A stretch of DNA of 64,000 bases from DASQGA01 sp963762085 (GTDB taxonomy: Bacteria; Actinomycetota; Thermoleophilia; Gaiellales; Gaiellaceae): NCBI GenBank assembly GCA_963762085.1, contig CAVXJD010000004.1, forward strand, positions 124,001 through 188,000, read 5' to 3'. The translations under genes were made by a program, and so were the position numbers. Below the pieces are notes generated by a model that worked only from the letters and a program-made list of their open reading frames with translations, made no database searches and was not told the origin of the DNA. Positions within the stretch are counted from its first letter, which is position 1, and every line of letters begins with the position of its first letter. Positions 39,983 to 49,125 of this stretch are shown in pieces.

Positions 39983-41265
39983 CATTGTTCGTATCGCCCG
40001 GCGTCTCGATCAGGGGAGCCCTCGAAGTCCCGGGCGACAAGTCGATCTCGCACCGAGCACTTCTGCTCGGTGCCATCGCGGACGGCGAGACTGCGATCAC
40101 GGGCTTCGGAGGCTCCGCTGACACGCTGGCGACGGCCGATGCGCTCAGGCAGCTCGGAGTCGCAATCGAGATCGACGGTCACCGCGTCAACGTCGACGGT
40201 GTGGGCCTGCATGGCCTCGTCGAGTCAGATGAAGCCATCGACTGCGCCAACGCGGGCACGCTGATGCGGCTCCTGGCAGGGATCCTGGCCGGCCAGGAGG
40301 GGCACTTCGTCCTGACGGGAGACGAGTCCCTTTCGCGCCGGCCGCTCGAGCGGATCGCGGAGCCGCTTCGCCAGATGGGAGCGCGGATCAAGACGACGGA
40401 CGGTCACGCGCCCCTCACGCTTGCGGGCGGCTCGCTCGAGCCGATCCGCTACGAGTTGCCAGTGGCGAGCGCCCAGGTCAAGTCGTGCATCCTGCTCGCG
40501 GGGCTCTACGCATCCAGCGGGCCGACAGTAGTTGTCGAGCCCGTACCGACGCGAGACCACACGGAGCGTCTTCTGGAGGCCGCAGGAGCCCGCATCCGCG
40601 GCGGCCCCGTGAAGAGCGTCTGGCCGGCCGATGGGCTTCAGGCGCTGACGATCGAGATTCCGGGGGACTTCTCCTCTGCCGCCCCCTTCATCGCGGCGGC
40701 CACGCTCCTGCCGGACTCGCAGCTGGTCGTTCGCGGGGTCGGCGTCAACCCGACGCGAACCGGGTTCCTCTCGGTGCTCGAGCGTATGGGAGCGCGAATC
40801 GCCGTCTTCAACCGGCGGCTCCAAGGTGGGGAGCCCGTGGCCGACCTGGAGGTCGGGCACGCAGAGCTGGACGCGACGGAAGTGCCGCCCGAGGAGGTGC
40901 CGCTTCTGGTCGACGAGCTTCCGCTCTTCGCTCTCGTCGCCGGCATGGCTCATGGTGAGAGCGTCGTACGGGGCGCAGGGGAACTGCGCGTCAAGGAGTC
41001 GGACCGTCTCGAGAGTGTCAAGGAAGCGTTACGAGGGCTTGGAATCCGGATCGAGACGATGCAGGATGGGCTCCGGGTTCGTGGCGTACCCTCCCGCCCC
41101 AGGGGCGGGGGAGTGATCGACGCTCGCGGCGACCACCGGATCGCGATGCTCGGGGCGGTGGCCGGGCTCGTCTCCAGGGAGGGCGCGGAGGTCGAGGGCG
41201 CAGAAAGCGTCGCTGTAAGCTTCCCCGACTTCTTCGAGATCCTCGACTCTCTCGCTGTCAGGTGA
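39979..41265 (+). CDS. aroA: 3-phosphoshikimate 1-carboxyvinyltransferase (EPSP synthase)
   Basis: Sixth shikimate-pathway step, transferring enolpyruvyl from PEP to shikimate 3-phosphate. 428 aa, two inside-out domains. Motifs: VPGDKSISHRALLLGAIADG (~15-34), NAGTLMRLLAGILAG (~92), the arginine-rich SRRPLERIAEPLRQMGARI and LRVKESDRLESVKEALRGLG (~340). The TTG at 39979 overlaps the tyrA stop (TTGA), as at pheS-pheT; a second TTG at 39985 is possible. A hairpin separates it from cmk. Confidence 0.94.
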   Translation: MTLFVSPGVSIRGALEVPGDKSISHRALLLGAIADGETAITGFGGSADTLATADALRQLGVAIEIDGHRVNVDGVGLHGLVESDEAIDCANAGTLMRLLAGILAGQEGHFVLTGDESLSRRPLERIAEPLRQMGARIKTTDGHAPLTLAGGSLEPIRYELPVASAQVKSCILLAGLYASSGPTVVVEPVPTRDHTERLLEAAGARIRGGPVKSVWPADGLQALTIEIPGDFSSAAPFIAAATLLPDSQLVVRGVGVNPTRTGFLSVLERMGARIAVFNRRLQGGEPVADLEVGHAELDATEVPPEEVPLLVDELPLFALVAGMAHGESVVRGAGELRVKESDRLESVKEALRGLGIRIETMQDGLRVRGVPSRPRGGGVIDARGDHRIAMLGAVAGLVSREGAEVEGAESVAVSFPDFFEILDSLAVR

Positions 41266-41294
41266 TCCGACCTACACCGGCCCCCTTCCGTCGC

Positions 41295-41322
41295 AGCCGG
41301 GGCGAGGTACGCCTCGCCGGCT
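41295..41322 (+). terminator. Hairpin between aroA and cmk
   Basis: AGCC-GG-GGCGAGG (41295-41307), TACG loop, CCTCGCC-GGCT (41312-41322): an 11-bp stem with a 2-nt bulge, followed by TTTC. It shares the UNCG-type TACG loop of the terminator at 14551. It may be a partial terminator or attenuator inside the operon. Confidence 0.45.
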
Positions 41323-41332
41323 TTCGCGCGCG

Positions 41333-41962
41333 ATGATCGTCGCCATCGACGGTCCTGCCGGGACCGGGAAGAGCACGGTGGCCCGTCGGCTGGCGGGGCG
41401 TCTCGGTTTTCGCTATCTGGACACCGGAGCGATGTACAGGGCACTGACCTGGCTGGCGCTCGAGCGTGGCGTCGACCTCGACGACGAGGAGGCGATGGCT
41501 TCGCTCGCCCAGGAGAGCGAGACCCGCTTCGACGAGGATCGGATCAGCATCGCCGGACGTGACGTAACGTCGTTGATCCGGACCGCAGAGATCGACCGGG
41601 TCGTCTCCTCGGTCGCTCGTCACCCGGCCGTCCGCGCCGTCCTTCGCGAGCGCCAGCGGGTCCTCGCCGAGGAGGGGAATGCCGTCATGGAGGGCCGTGA
41701 CATCGGCTCCGTCGTCGTCCCCGGCGCCGACGTGAAGATCTACCTGATCGCCGACCCTCGAGTCCGCGCCCAGCGCCGGGAGGCCGAGCGGCCGGGGATC
41801 GGTGCGGACGCGCTTGCCACCGACCTTCGTCTTCGCGACGAGCGCGACGCACATCAGCTACGGCCGGCGCCGGACGCGCAGACGATCGACACGACCGAGC
41901 TCTCGATCGACGAGGTCGTCGAGCGGATCGAGGGCGCTGTCACCGCCCGCGCCCGCGCATGA
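41333..41962 (+). CDS. cmk: Cytidylate kinase
   Basis: Phosphorylates CMP and dCMP with ATP. 209 aa. P-loop IDGPAGTGKSTVARRLAGRL (5-24), then GFRYLDTGAMYRALTWLALE, the substrate loop VMEGRDIGSVVVPGADVKIY (~118) and the LID with RREAERPG. The chain is slightly short but complete. ATG start with no strong Shine-Dalgarno sequence. The stop overlaps plsC by 4 nt (ATGA). cmk-plsC-der is a common bacterial neighbourhood. Confidence 0.94.
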   Translation: MIVAIDGPAGTGKSTVARRLAGRLGFRYLDTGAMYRALTWLALERGVDLDDEEAMASLAQESETRFDEDRISIAGRDVTSLIRTAEIDRVVSSVARHPAVRAVLRERQRVLAEEGNAVMEGRDIGSVVVPGADVKIYLIADPRVRAQRREAERPGIGADALATDLRLRDERDAHQLRPAPDAQTIDTTELSIDEVVERIEGAVTARARA

Positions 41963-42639
41963 AACTGCACGCCGTCATGTGGTGGGGCGTCGGGCGGACG
42001 CTTCTCGCAGCTCTGACGCACGCCACAACCTCGATCAAGGTCTACGGGGCCGAGCGCATCCCACGCGAGGGCGGGGCGGTCCTCGCCGTCAACCACATCC
42101 ACTGGATCGACATCCCGGTGATCGGGGCGACCTGCCCGCGGCGGATCTCCTATCTGGCCAAGGCGGAGGTCGACGCGGTGCCCTTTGCCGGCGCCTTCAT
42201 CCGATCCTTCGGGACACTCTTCGTGCGCCGCGGCGAGTCGGACCGGGACGCGGTGAGGCTCGCGCGCGAGGCGGTACGGAACAACCTGCTCCTCGGCATG
42301 TTCGTCGAGGGGACACGCCAGCGTCACGGCCGGCCCGGCGAGGCGAAGCCGGGCGCCGCAATGGTCGCGATTCAGGAGGGAGTTCCCGTCGTCCCCGCCG
42401 CGATCTTCGGGACGGAGCGCTGGCGGGTCGGATTACCCCGGACGAAGGTCGGGCTCGCCTGGGGTGAGCCGATGCGTTTCAGCGAGTACCCCCGGAACTC
42501 GAAGGGCTACCGCAAGGCAACCGAGGAGATCGAGGCCGAGATCAGGCGCCTCTGGGAGTTCCTGAAGCGGATGGAGGAAGCGGGCTGGCCCAAAGGCGCG
42601 CCGCCACGCCGGGCCGCCGTTCCTTCCAAGAGCGAATGA
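41959..42639 (+). CDS. plsC: 1-acyl-sn-glycerol-3-phosphate acyltransferase
   Basis: Adds the second acyl chain to lysophosphatidate in phospholipid synthesis; peripheral or integral membrane. 226 aa. HX4D motif NHIHWID (45-51), the GTLFVRRGESDRDAVRLARE motif, FVEGTRQRHG (~114) and the fourth block VPVVPAAIFG. The N-terminus is mildly hydrophobic, and the C-terminal 40 residues are basic and helical. It overlaps both neighbours by 4 nt, so translation is coupled through cmk-plsC-der. gpsA nearby supplies its pathway precursor. Confidence 0.9.
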   Translation: MKLHAVMWWGVGRTLLAALTHATTSIKVYGAERIPREGGAVLAVNHIHWIDIPVIGATCPRRISYLAKAEVDAVPFAGAFIRSFGTLFVRRGESDRDAVRLAREAVRNNLLLGMFVEGTRQRHGRPGEAKPGAAMVAIQEGVPVVPAAIFGTERWRVGLPRTKVGLAWGEPMRFSEYPRNSKGYRKATEEIEAEIRRLWEFLKRMEEAGWPKGAPPRRAAVPSKSE

Positions 42640-43943
42640 CGGCCCCGCTGCTCGGGACGGTTGCGGTCGTCGGCTTTCCGAACGTCGGCAAGTCAACGCT
42701 TGTGAACCGCCTCTCGGCCACCCGACAGGCTGTGGTTTTCGAGACGCCCGGCGTGACGCGCGATCGCAAGGAGATCGTCTGCGAGTGGAATGGCAAGCGA
42801 TTCATCCTCGTGGATACGGGCGGCGTCGACATCGTCGATCCTTCGCCGATCACCCGTGCGATCGTCGAGCAGGCGCGTCGTGCGGTGGAGGAAGCCGATC
42901 TCGTCCTCTTCATCGTCGACGCGAAGAGCGGTGTCACGCCCGGCGACGAGGAGGTGGCCGAGATCCTCCGGCGTGCCCGGAAGCCCGTCCTGGTGCTCGT
43001 CAACAAGGTCGACGACCCCTCGCGGGACGACGAGGCACTCGAGTTCCACCGCCTCGGCCTCGGCGACCCGATTCCGGTCTCCGCGCTCCACGGCCACGGC
43101 ACCGGTGACTTGCTCGACCGGGTCGTCGACGAGCTGCCGGGCGAAGGTCCCTTGGAGGTCGGAGATGACGCTATCCGGGTGGCCATCCTCGGCCGTCCGA
43201 ACGTCGGGAAGTCGAGCCTCCTGAACGCACTGGTCGGTGCCGACCGCGTCATGGTCTCGGAGGTGCCCGGAACGACGCGCGACTCGATCGACACGGTTCT
43301 GTCGCGGGGCGACACCACGTTCGTCCTCGTCGACACGGCCGGGATGCGGCGCAAGCGCAGACAACGTCAGGGCATCGAGTACTACTCGGAGCTCCGTACG
43401 CTCCAGGCCGCAGAGCGCGCGGATGTCGCGCTCGTCCTCGTAGATGCGAGCCAGGGGCTCGTCGACCAGGACCTGGCCGTGGCCGATGTCGCGCGGGCGG
43501 CGGGGTGCTCGACGCTCGTCGTCCTCTCGAAATGGGACATTGCCACGGTGGGGATCGAGGACGTTCGCCCGCGGCTCCAGGACCGGCTGCGGCAGCGCCC
43601 GCCGTTGGTTGCCGTCTCGGCTGAGAGCAAGCGCGGGCTCGGCAAGCTGCTCGACCGGGTCGAAGAGCTGCACGCCAAGCACACGGCCCGCGTGCCTACG
43701 GGCGAGCTGAACCGATTTCTCCAGGAGCTCCGCAGCCGGCGGCCCGGCCCGCAGCGAAATGGCCGCCGCCTGAACCTGCTTTACGGGACGCAGGTCGGCG
43801 TGCGACCACCGCGTTTCAAGTTCTTCGTGAACGACCCGGGTCTCCTCACGCGCGACTACGGCTACTGGGTCGAGAACCAGGTGCGGGACGAGTTCGACCT
43901 CTCCGGCGTTCCCGTGATCATCGACTTCGCACGCCGCTCGTGA
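42636..43943 (+). CDS. der: Ribosome-associated GTPase Der (EngA)
   Basis: Tandem-GTPase needed for 50S assembly, 435 aa. First G domain (~8-165): GFPNVGKSTLVNRL, then PGVTRDRKE, VDTGGVD and LVNKVDD. Second G domain (~180-350): GRPNVGKSSLLNALVG, PGTTRDSIDT, VDTAGMRRK and LSKWDI. The C-terminal KH-like domain contains RPPRFKFFVNDPGLL. All G motifs are intact in both domains. ATG overlaps plsC and the stop overlaps gpsA (GTGA). Confidence 0.97.
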   Translation: MTAPLLGTVAVVGFPNVGKSTLVNRLSATRQAVVFETPGVTRDRKEIVCEWNGKRFILVDTGGVDIVDPSPITRAIVEQARRAVEEADLVLFIVDAKSGVTPGDEEVAEILRRARKPVLVLVNKVDDPSRDDEALEFHRLGLGDPIPVSALHGHGTGDLLDRVVDELPGEGPLEVGDDAIRVAILGRPNVGKSSLLNALVGADRVMVSEVPGTTRDSIDTVLSRGDTTFVLVDTAGMRRKRRQRQGIEYYSELRTLQAAERADVALVLVDASQGLVDQDLAVADVARAAGCSTLVVLSKWDIATVGIEDVRPRLQDRLRQRPPLVAVSAESKRGLGKLLDRVEELHAKHTARVPTGELNRFLQELRSRRPGPQRNGRRLNLLYGTQVGVRPPRFKFFVNDPGLLTRDYGYWVENQVRDEFDLSGVPVIIDFARRS

Positions 43944-44896
43944 GGGCCGTCGTCGTCGGAGGCGGCTCGTGGGGCTCCGTGTTCGCAGCTCTCCTTGCCG
44001 AGCGCGGGCACGAGGTGACGCTCGCCTGTCGCGACGCGATGCAGGCGCTCGCAATCGCCGAGACGGGACGAAACCCGCGCTACGTCCCGGCCACTAACCT
44101 CTCTGCCATCTCGGCCACCACCGTCGTGGAGGCGCCGATCGCGGAGGCCGAGCTCGTCTGTCTCGCCGTCCCGAGCCGCGCCTTCGGCGAGGTCGCGCGG
44201 GCGCTTCCGGGAACCGCTCCAGTCCTCTCCCTGGCCAAGGGGTTGGATCCGTCCACCGGCCAACGGCTTTCGACCGCGATCCAAGGGCGGCCGGTGGCCG
44301 TCCTCTCGGGCCCGAACCACGCCGAGGAGATCGGGGCGGGTCTCCCTGCAGCCGCGGTGATCGCCTCGGAGGACGAAAAGCTGGCGCTCACGCTCCAGGA
44401 AGAGCTGATCTCGCCGAGGTTCCGGGTGTACGTCAACACGGATGTGGTCGGGGTTGAGCTCTGCGCCGCGACGAAGAATGTGATCGCCCTCGCGGCCGGC
44501 GCCGTCGACGGGCTCGAGGTGGGAGACAACGCCAAGGCAGCGATCATCACACGTGGTCTGGCGGAGATGGCGCGGCTGGGTGGGGCCGCGGGCGGGCGCC
44601 CGGAGACGTTCTCGGGGCTTGCCGGGATGGGGGACCTCGTGGTCACGTGCTGGAGCCGCCACAGCCGCAACCGTCGGGCTGGCGAGCTGATCGCCAGGGG
44701 TGCGTCGCCCGAGGAGGCGCTGGCCGAGATCGCGATGGCGGTCGAAGGCCTCACGACAGCGCCGGTGCTGCAGGACCTCGCGCGTGAGCTCGGGGTCGAG
44801 CTCCCGATTACGGAGGCCGTCTGTCAGATTCTCGGCGGCGCGAGCCTGGCGGAACTGGCGACCGGGCTCATGGGGCGAAGGCCCACGGGGGAATGA
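43940..44896 (+). CDS. gpsA: Glycerol-3-phosphate dehydrogenase [NAD(P)+]
   Basis: Reduces dihydroxyacetone phosphate to sn-glycerol 3-phosphate for phospholipid synthesis. 318 aa. N-terminal Rossmann motif VVVGGGSWGSVFAALLAERG, then VLSGPNHAEEIGAGLPAAAV, the catalytic Lys in CAATKNVIALAAGAVDG (~180) and GMGDLVVTCWSRHSRNRRAG. The GTG overlaps the der stop. It pairs functionally with plsC two genes upstream. Confidence 0.95.
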   Translation: MRAVVVGGGSWGSVFAALLAERGHEVTLACRDAMQALAIAETGRNPRYVPATNLSAISATTVVEAPIAEAELVCLAVPSRAFGEVARALPGTAPVLSLAKGLDPSTGQRLSTAIQGRPVAVLSGPNHAEEIGAGLPAAAVIASEDEKLALTLQEELISPRFRVYVNTDVVGVELCAATKNVIALAAGAVDGLEVGDNAKAAIITRGLAEMARLGGAAGGRPETFSGLAGMGDLVVTCWSRHSRNRRAGELIARGASPEEALAEIAMAVEGLTTAPVLQDLARELGVELPITEAVCQILGGASLAELATGLMGRRPTGE

Positions 44897-44927
44897 GCTC
44901 CCAGCAGGGATGTCTACACTTGTCGAG

Positions 44928-46403
44928 GTGAGACTCCGAGGCGTAGTGCTCACGCTCGTCACCGGCCTGGCTATCGTCGCGGCCGGCTGCGGCGGCGGTA
45001 GCAGTAGTACTGCGGGCGCGGCCGGTGCGGAAGTCGCGCCGGCGTCGGTGCCTGTCTTCATCTCCGTCAATACTGATTTCGAGGGCGACCAGATCACGAC
45101 GTTCAAGACGCTGCTCGACAAGTTTCCCGGGAGCGACGGCCTGCTTCGGATGGCCCTCGCCGAGCTCGAGCAGGACGACGTCGACTTCGAGCAGGATGTG
45201 AAGCCGGTCCTCGGCCCGGAGCTCGACATCGTGTTGCTCGATTTGGGACAGAGCGCAGATGCTCCGGATCCAGAGGTGGTCGCTCTGCTCCAGCCGGCCG
45301 ACCCAGGCAAGCTGGACGCGCTTCTGAAGAAGGACACGGGTGGAACGCCCACCGTCAGGGAGGAGGTCGACGGCTGGACTGTTCTCGCGAACAGTCAAGC
45401 GTCCATCGACCGCTTCAAGCAGATGCGCTCGTCGGACGGCACGCTCGCCGACAGCGGCAGGTTTGCCGACGCGATGGAAGGCCTGCCGGAAGACTCTCTG
45501 GCCCGGGCGTATGTGAATGCCGACGCGATCGTCGAGGCCTATGACAGGGCCGGGCCGGTAGGGAGCGCACAGACCTTCGATCAACTGTTCCCGAACGGCG
45601 TCCCCTCGGTTGGAGGCACGGTCAGCGCCGAGGAGGGCGGGCTTCGTTTCCGGGCGACGGGCAAGACGACCCAGCCGACTGACACCTTTGAGGCGTCGCT
45701 TCCCGATGAATTACCGGCGGGGGCCCTTGCCTATGTCGGCTTCAACAACCTTGCCAAGGGCGTGCGGGAAAGCCTCAATAGCGCCGGCGAGGCGAACGAT
45801 CAGTTCGACCAGCAACTGGGGCAGATCGAGCTTGCGCTCGGGCTCTCGCTCGACCGCGATGTGCTGCCGCTCTTCGAGCAGGAGGGCGCGATCGCCGTGT
45901 ACCCGGCGGCCAGCGGCTCCGGCCTCCCGGGCATCCAGCTCGTCGTGAAGGTCGACGATCAGGAACAGGCGGTCGGGACGATCGACAAGCTCCTGGCTCG
46001 GGCGGCACAGTTCTCGCCCGGCATCCCGACCCCGCAGTCAATCGACATCGGCGGAGTGAAGGCGAAGGCCGTCGAGTATCAGGGGACGACGATCATCTAC
46101 GCGGGCTTCGACGGGAAGCTTGTGATCACGAACGCGGCCGACACGATCGAGGCGATGCAGGCGGACGGCGAGAAGCTTTCGGACGACGAGACCTACTCGA
46201 GCGCCCGAGAGAGCGCCGACGTCCCCGGAGAGACGAGCGGCATCCTCTACATCAATCTGAATACCGCTCTCGACTTCGCCCGATCGGTGTCGGGGCAGTC
46301 GCCACAGGTTCAGGAGAACGTCGAGCCGCTGGATTCGTTCCTGCTCTACTCGACTTCGGACGACGATCGCGTGACGGTCTCCGGCTTCCTCGCGATCCAG
46401 TAG
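44928..46403 (+). CDS. DUF3352-type lipoprotein
   Basis: 491-aa exported lipoprotein. From the GTG at 44928 the N-terminus is a classical type II signal (V/M)RLRGVVLTLVTGLAIVAAGC with the lipobox VAAGC, followed by a Gly/Ser linker and a large domain typical of DUF3352 (VPVFISVNTDFEGDQITTFK, later ALAYVGFNNLAKGVRESLNS and GTTIIYAGFDGKLVITNAAD). The in-frame ATG at 44910 would add STLVEV before the basic region. The GTG is favoured by TACACT seven bases upstream. Function unknown; the protein is presumably outside the membrane and modified by Lgt (31185). Confidence 0.82.
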   Translation: MRLRGVVLTLVTGLAIVAAGCGGGSSSTAGAAGAEVAPASVPVFISVNTDFEGDQITTFKTLLDKFPGSDGLLRMALAELEQDDVDFEQDVKPVLGPELDIVLLDLGQSADAPDPEVVALLQPADPGKLDALLKKDTGGTPTVREEVDGWTVLANSQASIDRFKQMRSSDGTLADSGRFADAMEGLPEDSLARAYVNADAIVEAYDRAGPVGSAQTFDQLFPNGVPSVGGTVSAEEGGLRFRATGKTTQPTDTFEASLPDELPAGALAYVGFNNLAKGVRESLNSAGEANDQFDQQLGQIELALGLSLDRDVLPLFEQEGAIAVYPAASGSGLPGIQLVVKVDDQEQAVGTIDKLLARAAQFSPGIPTPQSIDIGGVKAKAVEYQGTTIIYAGFDGKLVITNAADTIEAMQADGEKLSDDETYSSARESADVPGETSGILYINLNTALDFARSVSGQSPQVQENVEPLDSFLLYSTSDDDRVTVSGFLAIQ

Positions 46404-46414
46404 CCTTCGCCGCC

Positions 46415-47662
46415 GTGCCTGAGCGCGAGTACCTCTTCACGTCCGAATCGGTCACCGAGGGGCATCCCGACAAGGTCGCCGACCAGGTCTCCGACGCCGT
46501 TCTCGATGCGGTGCTCGCCGACGACCCCGGTGGGAGGGTCGCCTGCGAGACGCTGGTCACCACCGGGCTGGTGGTGGTCGCCGGTGAGGTGACGACGTCG
46601 ACTTACGTGGACATCCCGCGGCTGGTGCGCAGGACGATCCGGGAGATCGGCTACGACCGCGCCAAGTACGGGTTCGACGCCGACACGTGCGGCGTCATCG
46701 TCGCTCTCGACGAGCAGTCCCCGGACATCGCCCAGGGCGTCGAGGCCTCCTACGAGGTGCAGCACGATCCCGGCGAGACGGATCCGCTCGACCGGGAGGG
46801 GGCGGGTGACCAGGGGATGATGTTCGGCTACGCCTGCAACGAGACCGAGGAGCTCATGCCGCTCCCGATCATGCTCGCGCACCGGATCACGAAGCGGCTG
46901 GCCGAGGTGCGGAAGGCTGACGTTCTGCCCTATCTGAGGCCGGATGGCAAGGCTCAGGTGACTGTGCGCTACGAGGTCGATGAGCACGGGCGCCAGCGTG
47001 CCGCCGAGATCGTGAGGGTGCTCGTCTCGACGCAACATCGTGACGGCCTCGACGCGGACACCCTCATCAAGCCGGATCTCATCGAGCATGTCCTGCATCC
47101 GATCCTCCCCAAGGATCTCTACGACGAGAAGCGCTTCGAGGAGCGGGACTTCGTCCTCGTCAACCCGACCGGGAAGTTCGTCGTCGGAGGGCCGATGGGC
47201 GACACCGGTCTGACCGGCCGGAAGATCATCGTCGACTCCTACGGTGGCTCGGCGCGCCACGGCGGCGGCGCCTTCTCCGGGAAAGACCCCACGAAGGTCG
47301 ACCGGTCAGCTGCATATGCCGCGCGCCATGTTGCGAAGAACATCGTGGCTGCCGGGCTGGCCGATCGGTGCGAGCTTCAGGTCGCGTATGCGATTGGCGT
47401 CGCCCACCCGGTCTCGATCGAGGTCGAGTGCTTCGGCACCGAGGAGCTGCCGACAAGGCGCATCGAGGAGCTGGTCCGGGACCACTTCGACCTCCGGCCC
47501 GCCGCGATCATCAGGGACCTCGACCTGATGCGCCCGATCTACCAGAAGACAGCCGCCTACGGCCACTTCGGCCGCCTGGATCACGACTTCACCTGGGAGC
47601 GCACCAACAAGGTCGATGCGCTTCGCCAGTCCGCGGGCCTCGCCGCCGGCGCCCCGGCCTAG
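46415..47662 (+). CDS. metK: S-adenosylmethionine synthetase
   Basis: Makes SAM from methionine and ATP; it supplies the several methyltransferases in this window. 415 aa. Motifs: FTSESVTEGHPDKVADQVSD (~6), AGDQGMMFGYACNETEELMP (~130), GKFVVGGPMGDTGLTGRKII and the P-loop-like GGGAFSGKDPTKVDRSAAY (~285). The GTG is preceded by TAGCCT 8 nt upstream (over the lipoprotein stop) and has no Shine-Dalgarno sequence. There is no room for a SAM riboswitch in the 11-nt gap. Confidence 0.97.
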   Translation: MPEREYLFTSESVTEGHPDKVADQVSDAVLDAVLADDPGGRVACETLVTTGLVVVAGEVTTSTYVDIPRLVRRTIREIGYDRAKYGFDADTCGVIVALDEQSPDIAQGVEASYEVQHDPGETDPLDREGAGDQGMMFGYACNETEELMPLPIMLAHRITKRLAEVRKADVLPYLRPDGKAQVTVRYEVDEHGRQRAAEIVRVLVSTQHRDGLDADTLIKPDLIEHVLHPILPKDLYDEKRFEERDFVLVNPTGKFVVGGPMGDTGLTGRKIIVDSYGGSARHGGGAFSGKDPTKVDRSAAYAARHVAKNIVAAGLADRCELQVAYAIGVAHPVSIEVECFGTEELPTRRIEELVRDHFDLRPAAIIRDLDLMRPIYQKTAAYGHFGRLDHDFTWERTNKVDALRQSAGLAAGAPA

Positions 47663-47696
47663 ATCGTTCTCTTTCCGTGCTACTCTCGGCCTCGTC

Positions 47697-48416
47697 ATGG
47701 GGGTCGTTAGTCCCGAGCGCGGCACCGAGTCGCCGCACTCACCCGAGCACCAGCCACCGCTACCGCCGCAGGCGCCACCGCCCCAGCGCGGGATGCCATG
47801 GGGCCTCGTCGCGCTCGTGCTCGTGATCGTCTCGCTCATCGCAGGCTTCAACTGGGTGCGCGACCTGCTGCCGTCCTTCGACAACCCGTTCGCCTCGGAG
47901 ACGATCGATCGCTCCCCACCGCCCGTGCTTCGTTCGATCCAGGACCTCGGCGAGTTTCGCGCGGCGGCCGGCAACTACCAGGTCATCGTCGATGTGGAGA
48001 AGGACACCAAGCTCCCGTCCGAGCTTCTGGGAGAACGGACCCTCTTCGTCGCCAAGGGCTCGGTCGACGCGGGCGTCGACCTCCGGGCCGTCAGCGCGGA
48101 CGACGTCCAGCTCTCGGCCGATCGTCGCGCGGCGACGATCACGCTTCCGCATGCGGTGCTGTACCCGGCCGAGCTCGACCTCGCGGAGAGCTACGTCTAC
48201 GAGCGGGACCGGGGGCTCTTCAACGCGATCGGCGACGTCTTCTCTGACGGTGGCGGCTCCGAGCGCGAGCTTTACCTCGTGGCGGAGCGCAGGCTCACCC
48301 AGGCAGCGGGGGGCACGTCGGGCCTGACGGCGCGAGCCGAGGAAAACACGAGCGCAACCCTCACGTCGCTCCTGCGCTCGCTCGGCTTCACGCGCGTCAC
48401 GATCCGCTTCGAGTAG
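47697..48416 (+). CDS. Membrane-anchored DUF4230 protein
   Basis: 239 aa. Pro-rich cytoplasmic N-terminus (~1-38), one membrane helix (WGLVALVLVIVSLIAGFNWV, ~40-59) and an external domain like DUF4230 (VLRSIQDLGEFRAAAGNYQV, KDTKLPSELLGERTLFVAKG, VDAGVDLRAVSADDVQLSAD). Function unknown. I chose the ATG at 47697; TACTCT lies ten bases upstream. Read-back into metK (47616) is unsupported. It converges on the DtxR-type gene with 9 bp between stops. Confidence 0.8.
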   Translation: MGVVSPERGTESPHSPEHQPPLPPQAPPPQRGMPWGLVALVLVIVSLIAGFNWVRDLLPSFDNPFASETIDRSPPPVLRSIQDLGEFRAAAGNYQVIVDVEKDTKLPSELLGERTLFVAKGSVDAGVDLRAVSADDVQLSADRRAATITLPHAVLYPAELDLAESYVYERDRGLFNAIGDVFSDGGGSERELYLVAERRLTQAAGGTSGLTARAEENTSATLTSLLRSLGFTRVTIRFE

Positions 48417-48425
48417 CGGGCCCGG

Positions 48426-49109
48426 CTACGCGGCGCGGACGAAGAGGCCGGCTGCTGCTCGCTCGCCGATCTCGCGCTCGCCACCGTTCAGCTTGACGGT
48501 GATCGGGCCCTCCTCGGGCTGTGACTCGCGCAGCTCGATGGTCGTGCCGGGAACGAGGCCCTCGTCGTAGTACCAGTGGAGGAGCTCGCCGTCGTGCTCG
48601 GCCAGTCGGACGATCTCGGCCCGCGTCCCGGGCGCCAGGTCTGAGAGGGCAGCCAGGTCGCGGTTCTCGGCCTGCTCGAACTCGGTGTTGACGGGCCAGC
48701 CGTGCGGGCAGCGCTCCGGGTCCCCGAGCTGCTTCGCGATCCGCTCGATCATCTCGTCCGTGAAGGTGTCGCCCAGGAGATCGGCCTGCTCGTGAGCCTC
48801 GCCGGGCGTGTAGCCCATGAAGTCCGTGAGCAGCCGCTCGATGATCCTGTGTCGTCGGACGGCCCGCTCGGCGAGCTTCCGGCCCTCCGGTGTCAGGATC
48901 GCCTCCTTGTGCTCGCCGCGCTCGACGAGCCCGTCAGCTTCGAGTCGCTTCAGCATCTCGCTCGCCGAGGCCCGTGAGACGCCGAGCATGTCGGCCACCC
49001 GCACGGCGACGGTCCGGGAGCCCTTCGTGGCCGGCTGATACTCGCCGACCGGGAAGGCGAGGAAGTAGATGGTCTCCAGGTACTCGTCTGTTGAATGTCC
49101 CTGGGCCAT
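48426..49109 (-). CDS. DtxR/MntR-family metal-dependent regulator
   Basis: 227-aa repressor that senses Fe2+ or Mn2+. An N-terminal winged helix (residues ~5-70: TDEYLETIYFLA, VADMLGVSRASASEMLKRLE) precedes a dimerisation/metal domain (RRHRIIERLLTDFMGYTPGE, AHEQADLLGDTFTDEMIERI, CPHGWPVN) and an SH3-like C-terminal domain (AEHDGELLHWYYDEGLVPGT). Metal ligands appear present (Glu/His/Cys residues), but iron versus manganese cannot be decided. The ATG has TAGAAT 6 nt upstream on the minus strand. It diverges from priA; the targets are not visible. Confidence 0.9.
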   Translation of the reverse strand: MAQGHSTDEYLETIYFLAFPVGEYQPATKGSRTVAVRVADMLGVSRASASEMLKRLEADGLVERGEHKEAILTPEGRKLAERAVRRHRIIERLLTDFMGYTPGEAHEQADLLGDTFTDEMIERIAKQLGDPERCPHGWPVNTEFEQAENRDLAALSDLAPGTRAEIVRLAEHDGELLHWYYDEGLVPGTTIELRESQPEEGPITVKLNGGEREIGERAAAGLFVRAA

Positions 49110-49125
49110 GCGACGATTCTACCCA
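49110..49125. promoter_or_regulatory. Compact divergent start region of the dtxR-type gene and priA
   Basis: Minus strand: TAGAAT (49121-49116), 6-nt spacer, ATG (49109). Plus strand: GATTCT (49115-49120), 5 nt, GTG (49126). The two boxes share bases 49116-49120. Only 16 bp separate the start codons. Confidence 0.4.

Noticed and set aside
46404..46414. SAM riboswitch before metK
   Set aside because: The gap is only 11 nt.
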